A stretch of 64,000 nucleotides of DNA from Corylus avellana (taxonomy: Eukaryota > Streptophyta > Magnoliopsida > Fagales > Betulaceae). The stretch covers positions 35,854,060-35,918,059 of the forward strand of contig NC_081541.1 of the NCBI RefSeq assembly GCF_901000735.1, in the 5' to 3' direction. Shown here piece after piece: positions 12,601 to 24,600 of this stretch (position 1 is its first letter; each line of letters opens with the position of its first letter). A program made the position numbers and the translations under genes. The notes under the pieces were generated by a model that saw only the letters and a program-made list of their open reading frames with translations, was not told the DNA's origin and made no database searches.

Positions 12601-15600
12601 AACTTCTTTTTTGGCACCCCAAGTCTGGGTGCTTAAGTGCAAACACATAATGTAGACATCAGCTTATATATCATTAATAATACAACACAAAACTACAGTA
12701 TTGAGATAACTCTGCATGGCGAGAGCGCCAAATTATAACGTGTTATATGCATAATGATCAAAGACTGCAGTAAATTCTCTGAAGGCTTTAAAATAGTTGT
12801 ACATGCGGAGATGTACTTTTAGGAATGCTAGAGATTTGACTCCTGTAACTTACAATTAAAATGCCTAACATATTAGATATCACTGTCATTGCAAGAGCAA
12901 GGGCGGAATTCCCTCCAGCAAGCTGCATTTGAGGAATGCAACATTCTATTAATCTTCAAACCTAAATATGTAAAAATAAGACAAGAAAGGAGATAGTTGG
13001 GAAATTAGCAAACCTGAGTAAGTGCCACTCCACTTGATAATGTAGTTGGCATACAGCTAAATATAGCCAGTCCTGTAGAACCAGAGAAACCACTGCATAG
13101 TTTGCAAATAAGGTGGAGACAATAATAAATTACTGCTTCACAACTTTGCCAACTGCAAAGTTACTTAGAAACACAAGAATTTTTTAAATGCATTAACCAG
13201 AGCTAAGAACATTAACTGTTGAAGAAGGAACTTCTGTCATGCGTTTATTTCCTAATATTGTAATATGCAATAAGTGTATTTCCATAATAGGTTGTAGGAC
13301 TTTTCTATTTAAACTTTTGTAAGCGTACGAAGCAATGCAGTGGCAGATAAGACAATATTCCCTTCTTCTTCTATATCCAAACTTTTCGTCTTTTTCTTTC
13401 AACTTGGTATTAGCGCGGTTGTGGTTGTTTTCGTTTCGTGCCTTTGACCTGATAGGCAGACTCACGTTCAGTCTGCACCGGTCAGTTGTCACCACAAAAG
13501 ACCCACGTTCAAGATTCTTTGGGAAAGCATAAAGCGTTTCAGGTGAGTTTGTGCCACCAGCATCACCGCTACACCTGTGCCAATCGAAACTTCTCATCCT
13601 CGATTGGCTTGGTTGCGCAAAGGGGATTGTATGTGGGTGAGGAGGCTCGGTCCTATTTTTCTCCTACAGTGATATCTCTTCATGGGGAGACAAGTGAAGA
13701 AGAGAAATGCTCTCTAGATCCTTTACCTATAATGACAAATTCCTTATCTATTGCGAGAGAAGGATGTTCCAAAATATGATAGTCAGCAACCGCAACAAAA
13801 TGTTGTTGAGCAAAGTCGAGTCACTGGTGGAGGTGTTACAAGTTTATTCCAAACATCCAAAGTGTAAGACTATTCTCCAGCCTCTCAACCAAACATCAAC
13901 TCTTGACTCAGGTAATCCTATGCCCACTTTAGACATGCCAATACCTACTGTTAATAATATTGGTCTTCCAATTGCCCAAAGTAAAGGAATCAGATCTTAC
14001 AACAATCTAATTGTACTTCCATATCTAATTTTGTTTCTTATAACAATCTTTCATTACCCTATTGTACTTCCTCTCCAAAACTATCCTATGTCTATTCCCC
14101 AAAGTGTCCAGGAGGCACTTGAGGACCCAAAGTGGACAGAAGCAATGCAAGAAAAGATGAAAACTCCTTACAAAAATTACACATAAGACCTCGTTGAATT
14201 ACCTGAAGGAAAGAAGGCAGTAGGATGCAAATGGGTGTTTACAGTGAAACATAAAGCTAATGGTTCAATCGAGAGATACAAGGCTAGATTGGTTGTGAAA
14301 TGCTTCACACGGACTTATGGGATATATTATGAGAAAACATTTGCTCCAGTGGCAAAGACGTACTCTATCAAGGTCTTACTTCATTGGCAACAATGGTAAT
14401 GTAACACCCCACCCCATTGATACACAATATTGTCCGCTTTTGGTTCTCCCGAACAAGACTTCTCAGGAAGTCACTCATCCTAGTACTACTCTCGCATAAG
14501 CTCGCTTAACTGCAGAATTTTGATGGGATCATGACCATCAAGACTTTAAAACGCGTTGTTGTCATAAAGGGTGTAAGTATACATATAAACACATCTCTAT
14601 CTCCATACTCGGGCGATGTGGGACGTCACAGGTAAAGTGCATAAACTGAAGAAGGCACCATCGTTGCCAACGAAAGTAAGACCCATTAGTCTCTGGGAAG
14701 CCTAGAGGAAGAAGTATACATGTAAAAAAAGCATTTTTTCATGGAAACCTACAAAAAGAGGGTATTCATGGAGATTTGTCCTGGACTTCAAGATTCTTCA
14801 GTCAATGGTTAAGTGCGTAAACTGAAAAAGGCATTGTATTGATTAAAACAATCTCGTAGGGCGTGGTTTGAAAGATTTGATTGGGCTATACAAAAGTGTA
14901 AATACAAGTAGAGCCAAGCTGATCACACATTGTTCATCAAATGGTCTTTACTAGGGAAGGTAACTTCTTTAAGTGTTTATGTGGATGACAAAATATTGAC
15001 CGAGAATGATGATGAAGAAATACAAAAGTTAAGGAAAATATCTCGCCCATGAGTTTGAAATAAAAGATTTTGGAAGTTTGATATATTTTCTTGGCATCAA
15101 GGTAGCTGGATTGAGACATGGGATATTCGTCTCTCAGCGAAAATATGTACTTGATTGACTCATGGAAACAGGAATGCTTAGATGCAAAACAGTTGACAAC
15201 CTAGTAGAAGAAAAGAAATTAAAGGACGATGATGAAAGTTCTCTGGTTGATAAAGGTACGTATCAACGATTAGTTGGAAGATTAATATATTTGTTGCACA
15301 CTCATCCAGATATTACCTATGCTGTCAGTGTAGTGAGTAGGTTTATGTACTTACCTCGAGAATCTCATATGGAAGCGTTTTACAAATACTTCTACATTTA
15401 AAATCTTCACCAAGTAAAGGGTTTTTGTTTACCAAACATGATCACCTAAAATTAAAGTTTATATAGATGCTGATTGGGCTGGGTATGTCACAGATCAATG
15501 ATTTACTTCCGGATATTACACTTTTATGAGAGGAAATCTAGTTATCTAATGTAGTAAGATACAATTAGTGAATGCTAAATCTACTACAAAAGCTGAATTC

Positions 15601-18600
15601 CGAGGCATGGCTCACGAGATATGTTATTATGGTTGAATATTCTACTGAAAGAACTTGGATATGATTATAAGGATTCGATTAGATTATATTTCAAAAAAAA
15701 AAAGGCAGCCATTAATATTGCTCATAATTCTGTTAAGCAAGATCAAACTAAAGACATTGAAATTGATAAGACATTTTATCAAGGAAACATTGTGAACAGG
15801 ATTGATTTGTACAGCTTATGTGAAGATGGGGGGAACAACTTGCGAATATTTTGATAAAGCAAGCGTCCAATAGTGCTCTTCGTTCAGTATTGTGCAAGCT
15901 AGTCATGCAAGACATCTTTGCCTTAGCTTGAGGAGAAGTGTTGAAGAAGAAAACTCATGATATTTGTTTATTTCCTATTATTACCCAATTTGATTACATC
16001 TGATTTTGTTCCTATTATTGTAATACACAATAATTGTATTTCCATAATAGGTTGTAGGACTTTTCTATTTAAACTCTTGTAAGCATATGAAGTAGTGCAT
16101 TGGAATAAGACAATATTCCCTTCTCCAAATTTTTCGTCTTTCTCTTTCAACTTAAAGTTCAAAGATGAAAATTATGATGTAATGGAGAAATGCCTTCTAA
16201 GGTGCATGCATGCATGCAGGAGCAGAACTACATGAAATGTCGAACCCAAATTTTTTAAATTCCCCCCCCCCCCCCCCCCCCAACAACACCAAACCTAAAA
16301 TAAAAATATTAGTGGAATGCAGGAACAAACATTGTGCACAAATGGTGAAAGCATGTTGTATGCATGAACTATCATTGCAGATAAAACAGTAAATCTTTCA
16401 ATGAGTCACTTTTGTACTGCATCGTCCTTAACATTGAAAATTGGAGTTAAAAAAAAGTGACTTTATTATTATCTATAGTAAATGGACAATAATTCAAATT
16501 GATATTTGGCATGTATGTGGAAATGTAGGGAGCATATAATCCCAATAAAATGGCTTTGAAAAAAATATAAATCCTACAAAAGTTGTTGATTGGTGTATAC
16601 TAACTTAGTTTTACACCAGTGTCAACAGATATATTTGTGTGTGTTTGTGTACGTGTGTACGTATCAAGTGTACAAATGTGTAAGTTGTGTATGTGAACTT
16701 AAGTATTTTATGCATGTACTTTGTACCAATGCTACAAGAAAAATAATTACAATCGTCAAACCTGTAACAAATTCTTGGGGTTTCATCTGCATTTGCAATA
16801 TTGCTCTTGAAAAGTATGGAGAGATCATCAGAATGGACACCTGCAAAGAGAGGAGAAGCAAGAATTGATAACATATATACCAGTCTAGATTCAACAGTAA
16901 AATAGATACCAATGAATTGTGCATGTATACCAATGCGGATAAGAAACCAATAAAATTGATATCAATAAATTACCAATGTTCAGCAACAATGCTAGAAAAG
17001 AGTGGCCATAATGGGCAATAAACTATGTAGCCAGCCACTTAACCATGAGAAGAAAGCAGGTTCCTTGCCAATGGCTGTTGGGCCAAATGGCAGCTCCACC
17101 CCCCATGAAGACTGGGATGGTGGATAAGGTTATGGGTTCAAGTCCCATGGGTTGTGCGAGAGGTTACTAATAACGGAAAAACATAATTAAGGAAGTCACA
17201 TGGGTTCAAGTCCCCAGTTAGGCAATTAGCTTGCTGCTGCAGCAAGCATCTGTTAACCAGTCTAAGCTGTAGCGAGGTTATTTATAGGTAGGCATCACAC
17301 AGTGCCTTAAAAATGATAGTAATTGATACATAAGATCATCAAACAGGGGACCATGTAGAAACTTAGAAATGTAGGAATCTGCAACATGCAGAGAATTGAA
17401 TCTTGAATCAACTTAGATTTATAATCCATAAAGTGATTTCTATTACCATTTTTACCTCTATTTAATCTTATCAAATGTAAATAAGTTTCCTCGCCTATTG
17501 ATGCAACTTCAATAAGCATCTGCACCTTTCTATGGTTTCATATCATTACTAAGCAATATAAATGCATGTGTTAAGCTCCTACCACTCACCTAATCAACAA
17601 TACCAAATTTCATATTTTATTACAGTTTTTCTTTTAGTTTATCCAAGTGGTTGAATGTGTTTTTAATACTATTTCCCATTTTGTAGCATGTTCAAAAGTT
17701 ATCTTTATTTGCCAAGAATCCTTATACCTGCATCATAAGAAGAATCCTTATGCTTGCCACATAACCTCAAAATAATGCTAATAGATAATTATAACCAAAA
17801 TCATCAAAAATGTTGAAACTCTGACCTATTGTTCATAATCATCCTTAGTGCCCCTTACTCAAAATCATAAAGACTAGGGTTTTGTAATAGCAAAGCCCAC
17901 TCCTACGTGTAAAAGGATATAAAAATGTGGAGCACAAGTTTATATATATGAAGGTAAGCAACAACATTATTCATTGTTAACATTTGTTGTGCTAGTAATT
18001 TTACCCACTAATATGATGGCCTGCTTTCCTAATTTTTTGACAATATCACTGCATTAAGATACCGATCACATATTTAATAGTGCCCATAGTTATTATGATA
18101 CAAATGTACATGGTTTAAAGAGTAAAATATGATCATAGAATGTAATCCATCACAAGAAGTGTAAGAACTTTAAACAGATAAGATGTGAGCAAAATACCAC
18201 CCTCGCATAAAATTTTCTTCATTATTTCTTAGTGCCTGAAAGGGAAGGTGCCACTAAAATAGATTCATGCATATGATACAGAAAGGAAGTGTTGGAATAA
18301 GACTTTGATCCATTACTATAAGGCAGTGGCATAAAGGTATGGGAAACAATCAAAATTCTGTCTCTGACTTCAGTCCACAACACATTCAATCAAAAAACAA
18401 AAACCAAAAAAAAAATAAGGGAAAATGTATAATAAGTCCTTGAGTCAACCCTCCAAAATTTAAAACTCCCTGAGTTTTTTTTTTCAAAAATTTACTCCCT
18501 GGGTCAATTGAAATGACAATAAAATCCCTGCCGTCAAAATTTTTTAACAGCCGTTAGTGCCACTCAAAACGCACCGTTTTACCTGATTAAAATATTAATT

Positions 18601-21600
18601 TTTTATTAATTTAATTTAAAAAAAATTAAATCTAAAACAAAATAAAAAATTTTAAAAAAATTGAAGGGTGGCCAGGGGTGGCGCACCTAACCCCTATGGG
18701 GTGGCCGCAAGCTGCCCCAGGGGTGGTTTGGGGTGGCTCGCGGCCACCCCTAACCGCCCATGGCCACCCCTCCACCCATGAGGTGGCTCGCGGCCACCCC
18801 ATTGGGGGTTTGGGGTGGCCACAGGGTTGAGTGGCCCTAACGGCTATTAAAAAATTTTGACGGCAATAATTTTATTGTCATTTTAATTAACCCAGGGAGT
18901 AAATTTTCAAAAGAAAAAAAAAAAACTCAAGGAATTTTAAATTTTAGAGGGTTGACTCGGGGACTTATTATACATTTTCCCAAAANNNNNNNNNNNNNNN
19001 NNNNNNNNNNNNNNNNNNNNNNNNNNNNNNNNNNNNNNNNNNNNNNNNNNNNNNNNNNNNNNNNNNNNNNNNNNNNNNNNNNNNNTGAAAATTATGAACC
19101 TGCTTCAGACTTTAAGGTGCATTAAATGTAATGGAAAAATGCCTTCTAAGGTGCATGCATGCATGCAGGAGCGGAACTACATGAAATGTCGAACCCAAAA
19201 TTTTTAAATTCCGCAGCCACCCCCCCCCAACACCAAACCTAAAATAAAAATATTAGTGAATGCAGGAACAAACATGTGCACAAAATGGTGAGCATGTTGT
19301 ATGCATATGAATCCATCATTGCAGATAAAAACAGTAAATCTTTCAATGAGTCAATTTTGGTAGCCGTATCGTCCATAACATTGAAAATTGGAGTTAAAAA
19401 AAATGTGACTTTATTATCTATAGCAATGACAATAGATCAAATTGATATTTGACATGCATGTGGAACTGTAGGGAGCATATAATCCAATAGCGGTTTTGGA
19501 AAAATATAAATCCTACAAAAGTTGTTGATTGGTGTATACTAACTTAGTTTTACACCAGTGTCAACAGATATATTTGTGTGTGTTTGTGTACGTGTGTACG
19601 TACCAAGTGTACAAATGTATAAGTTTTGTATGTGAACTTAAGTATTTTATCCATGTACTTTGTACCAATGCTACAAGAAAAATAATTACAATCGTCAAAC
19701 CTGTAACAAATTCTTGGGGTTTCATCTGCATTTGCAATATTGCTCTTGAAAAGTATGGAGAGATCATCAGAATGGACACCTTCAAAGAGAGGAGAAGCAA
19801 GAATTGATAACATATATACCAGTCTAGATTATACAACAGTAAAATAGATACCAATGAATTGTGCATGTATACCAATGCGGATAAGAAACCAATAAAATTG
19901 ATACCAATAAATTACCAATGTTCAGCAATAATGCTAGCAAAGAGTGGCCATAATGGGCAATAAACTATGAGCCAGCCACTTAACCATGAGAAGAAAGCAG
20001 GTTCCTTGCCAATGGCTGTTGAGCCAAATGGCAGCTCCACCCCCCATGAAGACTGTGATGGTGGATAAGGTTATGGGTTCAAGTCCCATGGGTTGTGCGA
20101 GAGGTTACTAATAAGGGAAAAACATAATTAAGGAAGTCACATGGGTTCAAGTCCCCAGTTAGGCAATTAGCTTGCGGCAGCAGCAAGCATCTGTTAACCA
20201 GTCTAAGCTGTAGCGAGGTTATTTATAGGTAGGCATCACACAGTGCCTTAAAAATGATAGTAATTGATACATAAGATCATCAAACAGGGGACCATGTAGA
20301 AACTTAGAAATGTAGGAATCTACAACATGCAGAGAATTGAATCTTGAATCAACTTAGATTTATAATCCATAAAGTGATTTCTATTACCATTTTTACCTCT
20401 ATTTAATCTTATCAAATGTAAATAAGTTTCCTCGCCTATTTATGCAACTTCAATAAGCATCTGCACCTTTCTATGGTTTCATATCATTACTAAGCAATAT
20501 AAATGCATGTGTTAAGCTCCTACCACTCACCTAATCAACAATACCAAATTTCATATTTTATTATAGTTTTTCTTTTAGTTTATCCAAGTGGTCGAATGTG
20601 TTTTTAATACCATTTCCCATTTTGTAGCATGTTCAAAAGTTATCTTTATTTGCCAAGAATCCTTATACCTGCTACATAAGAAGAATCCTTATGCTTGCCA
20701 CATAACCTCAAAATAATGCTAATAGATAATTATAACCATAATCATCAAAAATGTTGAAAGTCTGGCCTATTGTTCTTAATCATCCTTAGTGCCCCTTACT
20801 CAAAATCATAAAGACTAGGGTTTTGTAATAGCAAAGCCCACTCCTACGTGTAAAAGGATATAAAAATGTGGAGCACAAGTTTATATATATGAAGGTAAGC
20901 GACAACATTATTGATTGTTAACATTTGTTGTGCTAGTAATTTTACCCACTAATATGATGGCCTGCTGTCCTAATTTTTGACAATATCACTGCATTAAGAT
21001 ACCGATCACATATTTAATAGTGCCCATAGTTATTATGATACAAATGTACATGGTTTAAAGAGTAAAATATGATCATAGAATGTAATCCATCACAAGTGTA
21101 AGAACTTTAAACAGATAAGATGTGAGCAAAATACCACCCTCCTTGCATAAAATTTTCTTCATTATTTCTTAGTGCCTGAAAGGGAAGGTGCCACTAAAAT
21201 AGATTCATACATATGATACAGAAAGGAAGTGTTGGAATAAGACTTTGATCCATTACTATAAGGCAGTGGCATAAAGGTATGGGAAACAATCAAAATTCTG
21301 TCTGTGACTTCAGTCCACAACACATTCAATCAAAAAACAAAAACCAAAAAAAAAAAAAAGGGAAAATGTATAATAAGTCCTTGAGTCAACCCTCCAAAAT
21401 TTAAAACTCCCTAAGTTTTTTTTTTTCGAAAATTTACTCCCTAGGTCAATTGAAATGACAATAAAATCTCTACTGTCAAAATTTTTTAACAGCCGTTAGT
21501 GCCACTCAAAACGCACCATTTTACGTAAATAAAATATTAATTTTTTATTAATTTAATTTAAAAAATTAAATCTAAAAATAAAATAAAAAATTTAAAAAAA

Positions 21601-24600
21601 TTAAAGGGTGGCCAGGGGTGGCGCACCCAACCCCTATGGCAGCCACCCCAGGGGTGGTTTGGGGTGGCTCGCGGCCACCCCTAACTGCCCATGGCCACCC
21701 CTCNNNNNNNNNNNNNNNNNNNNNNNNNNNNNNNNNNNNNNNNNNNNNNNNNNNNNNNNNNNNNNNNNNNNNNNNNNNNNNNNNNNNNNNNNNNNNNNNN
21801 NNNTCTCCTTCAACTTAAAGTTCAAAGATGAAAATTATGAACCTGCTTCAGACTTTAAGGTGCATTAAATGTAATGGAAAAATGCCTTCTAAGGTGCATG
21901 CATGCATGCAGGAGCGGAACTACATGAAATGTCGAACCCAAAATTTTTAAATTCCGCAGCCACCCCCCCCCAACACCAAACCTAAAATAAAAATATTAGT
22001 GAATGCAGGAACAAACATGTGCACAAAATGGTGAGCATGTTGTATGCATATGAATCCATCATAGCAGATAAAAACAGTAAATCTTTCAATGAGTCAATTT
22101 TGGTAGCTGTATCGTCCATAACATTGAAAATTGGAGTTAAAAAAAATGTGACTTTATTGTCTATAGCAATGACAATGGATCAAATTGATATTTGACATGC
22201 ATGTGTGGAGCTGTGGGGAGCATATAATCCAATAGCGGTTTTGGAAAAATATAAATCCTACAAAAGTTGTTGATTGGTGTATACTAACTTAGTTTTACAC
22301 CAGTGTCAACAGATATATTTGTGTGTGTTTGTGTACGTGTGTACGTATCAAGTGTACAAATGTGTAAGTTGTGTATGTGAACTTAAGTATTTTATGCATG
22401 TACTTTGTACCAATGCTACAAGAAAAATAATTACAATCGTCAAACCTGTAACAAATTCTTGGGGTTTCATCTGCATTTGCAATATTGCTCTTGAAAAGTA
22501 TGGAGAGATCATCAGAATGGACACCTGCAAAGAGAGGAGAAGCAAGAATTGATAACATATATACCAGTCTAGATTCAACAGTAAAATAGATACCAATGAA
22601 TTGTGCATGTATACCAATGCGGATAAGAAACCAATAAAATTGATATCAATAAATTACCAATGTTCAGCAACAATGCTAGAAAAGAGTGGCCATAATGGGC
22701 AATAAACTATGTAGCCAGCCACTTAACCATGAGAAGAAAGCAGGTTCCTTGCCAATGGCTGTTGGGCCAAATGGCAGCTCCACCCCCCATGAAGACTGGG
22801 ATGGTGGATAAGGTTATGGGTTCAAGTCCCATGGGTTGTGCGAGAGGTTACTAATAACGGAAAAACATAATTAAGGAAGTCACATGGGTTCAAGTCCCCA
22901 GTTAGGCAATTAGCTTGCTGCTGCAGCAAGCATCTGTTAACCAGTCTAAGCTGTAGCGAGGTTATTTATAGGTAGGCATCACACAGTGCCTTAAAAATGA
23001 TAGTAATTGATACATAAGATCATCAAACAGGGGACCATGTAGAAACTTAGAAATGTAGGAATCTGCAACATGCAGAGAATTGAATCTTGAATCAACTTAG
23101 ATTTATAATCCATAAAGTGATTTCTATTACCATTTTTACCTCTATTTAATCTTATCAAATGTAAATAAGTTTCCTCGCCTATTGATGCAACTTCAATAAG
23201 CATCTGCACCTTTCTATGGTTTCATATCATTACTAAGCAATATAAATGCATGTGTTAAGCTCCTACCACTCACCTAATCAACAATACCAAATTTCATATT
23301 TTATTACAGTTTTTCTTTTAGTTTATCCAAGTGGTTGAATGTGTTTTTAATACTATTTCCCATTTTGTAGCATGTTCAAAAGTTATCTTTATTTGCCAAG
23401 AATCCTTATACCTGCATCATAAGAAGAATCCTTATGCTTGCCACATAACCTCAAAATAATGCTAATAGATAATTATAACCAAAATCATCAAAAATGTTGA
23501 AACTCTGACCTATTGTTCATAATCATCCTTAGTGCCCCTTACTCAAAATCATAAAGACTAGGGTTTTGTAATAGCAAAGCCCACTCCTACGTGTAAAAGG
23601 ATATAAAAATGTGGAGCACAAGTTTATATATATGAAGGTAAGCAACAACATTATTCATTGTTAACATTTGTTGTGCTAGTAATTTTACCCACTAATATGA
23701 TGGCCTGCTTTCCTAATTTTTTGACAATATCACTGCATTAAGATACCGATCACATATTTAATAGTGCCCATAGTTATTATGATACAAATGTACATGGTTT
23801 AAAGAGTAAAATATGATCATAGAATGTAATCCATCACAAGAAGTGTAAGAACTTTAAACAGATAAGATGTGAGCAAAATACCACCCTCGCATAAAATTTT
23901 CTTCATTATTTCTTAGTGCCTGAAAGGGAAGGTGCCACTAAAATAGATTCATGCATATGATACAGAAAGGAAGTGTTGGAATAAGACTTTGATCCATTAC
24001 TATAAGGCAGTGGCATAAAGGTATGGGAAACAATCAAAATTCTGTCTCTGACTTCAGTCCACAACACATTCAATCAAAAAACAAAAACCAAAAAAAAAAT
24101 AAGGGAAAATGTATAATAAGTCCTTGAGTCAACCCTCCAAAATTTAAAACTCCCTGAGTTTTTTTTTTCAAAAATTTACTCCCTGGGTCAATTGAAATGA
24201 CAATAAAATCCCTGCCGTCAAAATTTTTTAACAGCCGTTAGTGCCACTCAAAACGCACCGTTTTACCTGATTAAAATATTAATTTTTTATTAATTTAATT
24301 TAAAAAAAATTAAATCTAAAACAAAATAAAAAATTTTAAAAAAATTGAAGGGTGGCCAGGGGTGGCGCACCTAACCCCTATGGGGTGGCCGCAAGCTGCC
24401 CCAGGGGTGGTTTGGGGTGGCTCGCGGCCACCCCTAACCGCCCATGGCCACCCCTCCACCCATGAGGTGGCTCGCGGCCACCCCATTGGGGGTTTGGGGT
24501 GGCCACAGGGTTGAGTGGCCCTAACGGCTATTAAAAAATTTTGACGGCAATAATTTTATTGTCATTTTAATTAACCCAGGGAGTAAATTTTCAAAAGAAA

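Larger units (their letters stand above)
13217..16149 (+). mobile_element. Decayed Ty1/copia LTR retrotransposon in BASS4 intron 5
   Basis: The 5' LTR (13217 to about 13401) and 3' LTR (15939 to about 16149) both start TGTTGAAGAAG and share ATAGGTTGTAGGACTTTTC. The 5' LTR is followed by an initiator-Met primer site (TTGGTATTAGCGCGG), and the 3' LTR is preceded by a purine tract (GAGGAGAAG). The 3' LTR carries about 45 bp near its start (with CCCAATTTGATTACATC) that the 5' LTR lacks. Only 2.5 kb of interior remains, so gag, protease and most of integrase are lost. It lies plus-sense inside the minus-strand BASS4 gene. The flanks TTAAC/TTAAA suggest, but do not prove, a target duplication. Confidence 0.85.
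16150..18985. repeat. Triplicated BASS4 segment, copy 1
   Basis: This copy starts just after the copia 3' LTR and ends at an N gap, four bases past the end of the MULE at 18419-18981. From about 16590 onward it matches copy 3 base for base in every stretch compared (constant offset 5684). Its first 400 bp differ clearly from copies 2 and 3, including a long C run near 16262. It contains a BASS4 exon 5 at 16762-16840. Confidence 0.9.
19086..21703. repeat. Triplicated BASS4 segment, copy 2
   Basis: This copy is bounded by N gaps on both sides. It differs from copies 1 and 3 by scattered substitutions and small indels, for example GTACGTACCAAG for GTACGTATCAAG and GTCTGGCCTATTGTTC for CTCTGACCTATTGTTC. 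Its first 400 bp match copy 3 closely. It ends inside the GC-rich centre of the MULE. Confidence 0.9.

Noticed and set aside
13335..14186. Several open frames at the start of the copia element
   Set aside because: They cover LTR and leader sequence. Only the part from about 14100 matches copia protein, and it is broken.
16590..16933. Open frames on both strands around BASS4 exon 5 (also at 19529-19875 and 22274-22617)
   Set aside because: They repeat identically in the three copies because the DNA is repeated. Only the minus-strand frame matching BASS4 is supported.
17130..17225. tRNA gene or SINE from GGGTTCAAGTCCC words
   Set aside because: Two B-box-like words are present, but no A box at tRNA spacing, no cloverleaf and no poly(A) tail or target duplication was found.
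21608..21868. Open frames running through the 100-N gaps (also 28827-29207)
   Set aside because: The frames stay open only because N codons are read through. There is no real sequence support.
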